From Calditrichia bacterium (GTDB lineage: Bacteria > Calditrichota > Calditrichia > RBG-13-44-9 > J075): DNA of 64,000 nucleotides. Positions 61,601 through 64,000 of this stretch are shown here, in pieces. Made by a program: the position numbers and the translations under genes. Where the stretch lies: NCBI GenBank assembly GCA_020635015.1, contig JACKAP010000005.1, positions 124,001 through 188,000 on the forward strand. The letters are read 5' to 3'. The first letter of the stretch is position 1. Each line of letters opens with the position of its first letter. Below the pieces are notes generated by a model. The model saw nothing but the letters and a program-made list of their open reading frames with translations, was not told the origin of the DNA and did not search any database.

Positions 61601-64000
61601 CATCTTCTCCGGCCGGGTAAGTCTCGCCCAGGGAGAAGGCGAAGGTCAGTGGCGTGCTGCTGGCATTGGCGCTGAGCACGATGGTCTGATTGCCGCCCTG
61701 GGGTGGAATACTGTCCAGCACCGCCTGGCGGGTGTATCCGGTGGCGCCGGCCGGCAACGTGATAACCGCATCGGCATTGTTGGCCCCGCTGTTGGTGAAG
61801 ACCACTTCAGCGAGGATATTCTGCTGATTCTGCGCTACGGTATCCGGCAGCACATTGAGGGAGCTGATTACTACATTCGGGGGATCCTGCACCAGCAGAG
61901 TGGCGGCATTGGCAATGGTGGTATCAAAGGGCACGCTGCCGCTCTCCAGCCCATTGAGGCGCAGGTTCAGCGAGTAGGGGGCAGCGGCGGCCGGCGATTG
62001 GATGTTGGTGGTGACAAACAAGACCTCGACCGCGTTGGCGGCCCCACCGGTCGGCACGGCGTAGCTCTGCTTCAGGCGCAGGGTGTCATTGGTGCCGAAG
62101 CTGAAGTAGCTGTTTGCCGGGGCCAGCACCACTTCACTCTCGCCGGTATTGAAAAGCTCGGCGGTGAACGATCCCGCGGTGCCGGTGGTGACAGTGCCGG
62201 GAGCAAAATTCTGCATGGTCAGCAGCGCATTGCTCAGCACCGTAAAACTGTAGGCGCCGACAAGCTGAGCGCTGACCGGAGTGCCGATACCGCTGATGGT
62301 GCCGTTGAAGAACCCGTCAACTGTATATAATCCGCCGGCGCTGCTGAGTATGACAACATCGTAGGCCAGTACTGCCGAGGTATTGGCGCCGATTTGGGTA
62401 GGATTACCAGCAACCGGCACCGCAGTGAGCGCGGTTGCCCCGTTCAGCACCAAAGAAGTTCCCGCCCCGATGTTAATGATGTTCGGACCGTCGTTCCGCA
62501 CCGTCATGTTGATCCGCAGCGTTTCTCCGCGCAGGATCGTCGGGGCGCCGCTGATGTTGGTGATCTCCACCGCCAGCACGGAAAGCGAACCGGTGGGCAA
62601 CACCACGCTGCCGGAAAGCTGGGCATTGCTGCCGCTGCCGCGCAGGAAAATCTGCGGGGTGTAGCTGCCGGTGTTAAACGTAGCATTGATGTCGGCGGCA
62701 TTAAATACCAGGGTGTTGGGCCCCGGCAGCAAGGTGGCGCCGCTGTTCAGAGCCGCATTGAAAAAATTGCTGCCGTCATTGAAGCGGAAGCGGGTGGCGG
62801 CGGCATCCAGAGTAACACTGCGCGGCGAGTAGTTGATCACGCCGGCATTGAAAGCCACGCCGGTCTGCCCCGGAACCACGCTGGCCGGGCTGAGGGTGCC
62901 GCTGTAGGCAATATGATAGATATGCAAGGGCAGTTGATTGACACCGCTGGCGACCTGGAAGAAGGAGGAATCCCGCCCGGCGTCGGTGGTGACCAGGTTG
63001 GTCACCCGCCCGTCACTGCCGGTGGTCAGTTGCGCCGACTGGAACAACAGGTCATAGCCGGCTTCCGCGGTAAAATCGATCTCGGCACCGCTCACCGGAT
63101 TATCCTGGGCATCAAGCGCCTCCACCACCACCGGAATACTCTCGCCGCCGACCGCGGCGATCGAATCGAAGGGGGTGGCGGAACTGCGCAGATAGACTAA
63201 ATTCAGTCTGGCCACACCGCCGGGCAAGCCGGTGGCGGTGACCGTATTGCTGCTCAGGGCCGGGCTGGCGGTGGTTGCCTGCAAGGTCTGGGCGCCGGAA
63301 GTGGGGCCGAGGGTCCAGCTGGTCTGCGCCTGGCCGTTATCGTCGGTCACTGCAGAGGTGGGGCTCACCGAGCCGTTGCCGGGACTGGGAGCGAAACTCA
63401 TGGTCGTGCCGGAGACCGGATTGAGAAAACGGTCGGTCAAGCGGAATACGATCGGGCTGCCCAGGGTCTGGCCGACCGGGCCGGATTGATTGTTCCCGGA
63501 AACGATCAGAATGCTGTCTGCCGCACCGGCGGTGGCAGTCGCCACAAAATCCACCGCTACCGGGACCGTGCTGATGTTAAAAGCCCGCACCGTATAATCG
63601 CCGACCTTGGTACCGAGGTGCAGACGGGTTGATGCGATCCCGTTGTTGTCGGTCAGCTCGGTGTAAGCGGTCAGCGATTCGTTAGAAGCCCCGGCCGGTT
63701 TGTTGACAATGGCGAATGATACCAGGAGTCCCGGCACCGGATTGTTGGCGTTATCAAGGATCTGCACTTCGAATTTATCACCCAGGTCGGTGTCCACCTC
63801 GCCCGAGGTCACCGGCGGATCGATCCGGATCAGGGTATCGCCATTACCCGGGACCACATTGGCCAGGAAGGTCAAGGTGTCCGGGGTGGTCGCGGTGCCG
63901 GCCAGATAGCCCAGCAGGCGGTCCTGGGTGGCGCTGCTGTGCACCGTCCAGTCGGTGGTGGCAATCCCCTGGGTATTGGTCGCGCTGGTGGGATTGGAGA
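49677..64000 (-). CDS. Giant multi-repeat surface protein with C-terminal sorting domain (5' end outside the window)
   Basis: An open frame of more than 4,770 codons runs from the stop at 49677 through the window edge with no start needed: the codons beyond the GTG at 63944 continue an Ig-like pattern (NTQGIATTDWTV). The visible N-terminal part has Big_1-type Ig-like domains (TDNNGIASTRLHLG, VTDDNGQAQTSWTLG). Many CARDB-like sandwiches follow, each with phrases such as TVRNNGQAPALL. Between about 53.4 and 57.9 kb are four near-identical 370-residue units. The last 100 residues, YPNPFGIDTQIPG, LSIYTLLGRLVW, WNGLNGMGDRVVNGVY, form a type A sorting domain. Such proteins are usually adhesins or surface-layer components. 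Two charged inserts lie near 51.2-51.5 and 53.0-53.15 kb. The PorV-like gene follows 108 bases later. Confidence 0.93.
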   Translation of the reverse strand, partial: SNPTSATNTQGIATTDWTVHSSATQDRLLGYLAGTATTPDTLTFLANVVPGNGDTLIRIDPPVTSGEVDTDLGDKFEVQILDNANNPVPGLLVSFAIVNKPAGASNESLTAYTELTDNNGIASTRLHLGTKVGDYTVRAFNISTVPVAVDFVATATAGAADSILIVSGNNQSGPVGQTLGSPIVFRLTDRFLNPVSGTTMSFAPSPGNGSVSPTSAVTDDNGQAQTSWTLGPTSGAQTLQATTASPALSSNTVTATGLPGGVARLNLVYLRSSATPFDSIAAVGGESIPVVVEALDAQDNPVSGAEIDFTAEAGYDLLFQSAQLTTGSDGRVTNLVTTDAGRDSSFFQVASGVNQLPLHIYHIAYSGTLSPASVVPGQTGVAFNAGVINYSPRSVTLDAAATRFRFNDGSNFFNAALNSGATLLPGPNTLVFNAADINATFNTGSYTPQIFLRGSGSNAQLSGSVVLPTGSLSVLAVEITNISGAPTILRGETLRINMTVRNDGPNIINIGAGTSLVLNGATALTAVPVAGNPTQIGANTSAVLAYDVVILSSAGGLYTVDGFFNGTISGIGTPVSAQLVGAYSFTVLSNALLTMQNFAPGTVTTGTAGSFTAELFNTGESEVVLAPANSYFSFGTNDTLRLKQSYAVPTGGAANAVEVLFVTTNIQSPAAAAPYSLNLRLNGLESGSVPFDTTIANAATLLVQDPPNVVISSLNVLPDTVAQNQQNILAEVVFTNSGANNADAVITLPAGATGYTRQAVLDSIPPQGGNQTIVLSANASSTPLTFAFSLGETYPAGEDGFRVRYRYRDANNNNLFSASPVNEDTFQVLTRARLALQDPQSIVPDTVFVGVTTTATLTFSVVNQGQSPARIDASGINIEFNNDYSPVLQPPASLPDTLAGGASRSYVYQLTLPGNVVIGPDPLDLAVSHSDVTSGVAYTDINANNLDTLWVLQGAGTQDLQIQTVSVSPGTVNQGNSGIAATVTLKNLGDGGVLVDTVRLTSTMPGLTGNFLLTPQPPTFIAGNSSANFVFSNLGVPTGMPPGTIYLDAEYMARGAASQVVLSDSGAVSRGTLNILKPSALTFSPLVITPDSAGEGQGNIIATTTITNGDSLTSSAKIQALNALLNPNDGSVTAVLEVPSPLPTLLGGQSVNVRYRLSVANPAPSSQVAMQVRAGWRDQTDASLKADTSAADTLTIIQDSDLQVNAIAVPPDTVTVGQSAVPVTITVRNNGQAPALLSSVSLQLVNGPELSKSLQTFTLPDTLLAGQETSVNYNVNVPANLVLGGTARTVFTSASLQGIDILTGSTVSASGDSLDSFVIVDSLQVVNGNPPVVDPSGPFSTGSTVAFRVNLGNDGGAPLHINSNTILRLVRTNSTGSLTPVGINLALSDTLLNPGDTDNLLQFGDIILSEPGSFRVFVELEGTVYGRAYRQVYDTEQFISVGEQVAINAINIVPSTTAPGETALLKVAVGNSGAPVSIDPSAVLDFRYNDGTNEILPVENLTRIDTLTMLPSGVDTLRWTFDIPFDARTAAAKVDVTLSFESGLIMAGPQTGNFRISTGVQLEYVAGSLTPDPVIPGQNVQFRARFINRGSNTLVITPGSSYISFSDTQPLLYQAFVSGNFSLNGAAGAVPDTSEIIFKTVTLNTGFEIGQFNADFRFVGTQPNGDVTDTTLADAALVTTIAPANVILEAVDVLPLNVVPGQSGVTVNYTLRNTGSATASVNSMSNRFSDAGGGDISSLWTQSGQSPELPQLLPSGQSVQISRNFIVSPNISAGPVAARAVINYNDAAANRSYDQPAPNDTVNVIVPARLFVSSLELVNVPNALQQRVNYNQPYQMDLALQNSGQDPVSSLVLYLINDTSGDTLTATPSDTIAPGAVFHYLFDDVAGAISETRAYRAVIGQALSLTSGTQVQIGQPIDDDEDVIVQQPRALGLAASTSGGGSYSQGQEFTVSFSVIDTVGESGYGSGAAQIQLPANLVLISGSAELPFSATSPGGSWLVRAQDLSTNPPDTISVVFSQLPLDLNTGLPVGVTADSIGRVTVSVDSAALILSSLAILSPAGAQDSIVSTGQSFVISDTIRFAGGFVDNSRSASIGLPPGFAVDGPLVYDLTAAGNVAVVSWTVIAPAAVPLTQPSLITFTHRGVETNTGSEIVQQATLPITVVTRSRLSLAASLLAPTGAVDGILSTYQYFDLRIAVNNLGTAGTMPDSLNEVQVELPAGFSSSANLTRQIATGGVDTVRIRAPQAAQGPDVLTVRLVSAAPDINSNTPALVTDSLRQIANLNTVRRASLDVDVVASGTYSTGQQNVPVNVSVRNTGQAAVVPDSVGVELTIDNAFFSFNGGPAGSKDTLYLPFVNNLASGVFNLDVLSNVGSSDISAAILPGTPGAALLQDANNNYPDTLVFIADTVATQTLMVDSAAQILATEVILSPAGAQDSVVSTGQMVVISDTIRFFGGFNSGGRSAQITLPTGFSMEGPSEYVLPGDTGVAVVTWTVIVPATVPQTQPSVITFTHRGTETNTGSEIVHQATLPLTVVTRSRLNMTASILTPAGAVDGILSTYQYFDLRIAVNNLGTAGTMPDSLNEVQVELPPGFTSPDTLIRSIATGGVDTVRVRAPQAAQGPNVLSVRFLSSAPDINSNTPALVVDSLRQIANLNTVRRASLDVDVAASGTYSTGQQNVPVNVSVRNTGQAAVVPDSVGVELTIDNAFFSFSGGPAGSKDTLYLPFVNNLASGAFHLDVLSSVGSSDISAAILPGTPGAALLQDANNNYPDTLVFIADTVATQTLMVDSAARILSNQEILTPAGAQDSVVSTGQTVVISDTIRFFGGFNSIGRNAQIALPAGFSLDGPAEYILPGDTGTVVVSWTVIVPATVPQTLPALITFTHSGIETNTGDEIVEQTTLPLQVVTRARLSLAASILAPSGAFDGTLSTYQYFDLRIAVNNLGAAGTMPDSLNEVQVELPPGFTSPDTMIRAIATGGVDTVRIRAPQTARGPDVLTVRFLSSAPDINSNTPALVVDSLRQIANLNTVRRASLDVDVASAAFFSTGQQNVPVNVSVRNTGQAAVVPDTIGVELTIVDTLFAFTNGQPGSKDTLYLPLVNNLASGVFHLDALANTGSSDISAAILPGTPGAALLQDANNNYPDTLVFIADSIATQTVTIDSAARIISELTILSPAGARDSVVSTGQSFVISDTIIFAGGFNSNGRSAQITLPAGFSLEGPAQFILPGDTATAVVSWTVNVPASVPQTLPANISVIHRGVETNTGDEIVNQTTLPITVVTRARLSLAASILAPSGATDATLSTFQFFDVRLAVNNLGVAGTMPDSLNEVQVELPAGFSSPDNLTRLIATGGVDTVRIRAPQAAQGPDVLRLRLVSAAPDSNSNTPAQVADSLREIANLNTVSRASLSIGLDAGSLFAAGQTNVPVNVQVQNSGQAQVVPGSVGIELTINDTLFNFTNGQPGARDTLYLPLVNNLASGVFRLDVLDSIATSSIRAAIIPATAAGLPLQDANNNYPDTLVFIADTSIAQAVEIQDGGGIVIDSFQVRVRDQVAEDDTLSNGQDFTLRAFIAFSSNIAPDGRFARISLPLGFTTSTDSVEQAVQDNIAVVDWRISINPSILEDLLNPVGGEPSAGKPASGGRISAAASKLSRGETSERQDLGGVLESLVTQEFQLDVEARGVSAIDTTRNITASESQTLWVEERAEMAVNALIADPPGARLGVLSTTLPFDLNVWVDKLGDAGLIAGDSNYVSLRVPSGFRIDAPGVLPGDSILPKLALGTGPAAAREVRVYAPDNAPAGGTPPRLRVRLDSTARDINTLAPAFIGEALETIGVTVEKRATLRIDNLQAGSSTLGSNQPFVLSGVIANVGKADVEPGDSVSVELSFDPTRFQLQAGQSARKRVKLVNKQAPVSWNMQTGPELGDFDLMATIIDSLSYDEHGFDSIAVYTEKSSDTATVTIADVGNATIVSALLYNQNGGNDTLTVSTEQTVQVALKAAFTGAFTNRTATLLLPSIFPTTALTDSIPAATDSVTWSIQIPDTVTAQLDSMKVLIQATSQINPAITRRDSAMLYFTIQERATLLVNSQISAGAVGNTISQGQSFTVEAVVSNLGGAGVLANPSGELTLELGNGLELGDGEVAVKAFQVNQPVSWNVDASQNAVVAGIVRQIQDVTAQKAAFAKRGVAVRIGEEPLPGKQTPQGPLGSTTARKNERQELDETLNGLYAQLNSLVENTYLRSYVSRRPLDANSLRPARLAVPCGCDSIAVTIAEAPFLEATAISAPTVLSTEQLAEVRVTVEAPINVVERKAVIFEIPAGIEADSVQAFNQDTTVSWTIQAVSPASGLIRIAVEGRDQNSTPENPLFVRDTIETAITVESKALLQLSTGSRQISVERNDTLTIQATVRNLGQAGVVGDGSLRIDLGAADTYILLDADTVKTFSLAGGGPATVSWRVQAPNFDFNSVFEVSFVDKPTDVNSGKIAAVENSSLFYDVNMVASELRVARLDEVVTERSYVQGQTGIAVIGLAFSNENTTDAILINNFGIEIVEGPENTPVSDPDNLLKRIEVVGYDYHFLGSGTPGVLGAVEIDAAGSGSFTIGFTAPDTVRSEETSRLILRIDLTDQNVNRNFSIRITRVEAVGLFAGNRAQVLDASDVPIGQSLGFQSLAITILSADAEEVFRNYPNPFGIDTQIPGAARGETRFSFFMENDGDVSLSIYTLLGRLVWSTEAQNLPSGLHDRTISWNGLNGMGDRVVNGVYIAVLKIRYNTGSTKTLQTKVAYIK
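53400..57850 (-). repeat. Four tandem ~1.11-kb repeats inside the giant gene
   Basis: The marker phrase encoding ILSPAGAQDS recurs near 57.81, 56.70, 55.59 and 54.48 kb, a spacing of about 1,112 bases (370 codons). Each unit also repeats TNTGSEIV, NNLGTAGTMPDSLNEVQVEL, APDINSNTPA and DANNNYPDTLVFIAD in the same order. The units at 55.6-56.9 kb are nearly identical in DNA over long stretches. The unit nearest the C-terminus is the most diverged. Confidence 0.92.

Overview
The window is 64 kb of a gene-dense, GC-rich chromosome from a diderm bacterium. Several features point to the FCB side of the tree (Bacteroidota, Ignavibacteria, Calditrichota and neighbouring candidate phyla). These are a short 284-residue primary sigma factor, PorV-like outer-membrane protein, C-terminal sorting domains of the type IX secretion kind, a two-component regulator with Reg_prop and Y_Y_Y sensor domains, the DUF4159/DUF4175 pair, and a complete Kdo/Lpt lipopolysaccharide operon. 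The species cannot be fixed from the window. No phage, IS element or CRISPR array was found.

Layout. 0-10 kb: a hybrid sensor kinase, a small sorting-domain protein, an M16 protease lipoprotein and a pentapeptide-repeat/TM/beta-propeller fusion. 10-16 kb (minus strand): an envelope operon of LPP20-like, TPR-SLH lipoprotein, FlgT-like, CsgG-like and FecR-domain proteins, with a tRNA-Gly(CCC) upstream. 16-26 kb (plus strand): housekeeping genes, namely the primary sigma factor, a GlmM-like mutase, thymidine phosphorylase, and the protein-quality set tig-clpP-clpX-lon. 26-36 kb (minus strand): gatC-kdsB-pyrG-kdsA-kdsC-kdsD-lptC-ostA-lptB, which makes Kdo, activates it with CTP and supplies the inner-membrane and periplasmic parts of LPS export, with an M23 peptidase upstream. 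36-43 kb (minus strand): DUF4159, a DUF4175 coiled-coil membrane protein and a patatin/BamA-type phospholipase. 43-47 kb (minus strand): a two-gene partner-switching module. 47-64 kb (minus strand): a PorV-TPR protein and a giant surface protein of more than 4,770 residues that runs off the window edge.

The most unusual system is the partner-switching pair at 43.7-47.3 kb. One membrane protein carries an RsbW-like kinase, an extracytoplasmic sensor, HAMP and a SpoIIE-type phosphatase; the next gene is a STAS protein. Both end in a clearly homologous transposase-like helix-turn-helix tail, and no sigma factor lies beside them. The pair could therefore act directly on DNA.

The second striking feature is in the gaps between genes. 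Nearly every sizeable gap holds an imperfect palindrome built from short repeated 'phrases' (for example TTAATGGG, GGATGCT, CTCTGTG, GGTAAATGC, ATGGGGC). Many begin within a few bases of a stop codon. Some are composites of several phrase families, and one family shows its core inverted relative to a conserved flank between two copies.
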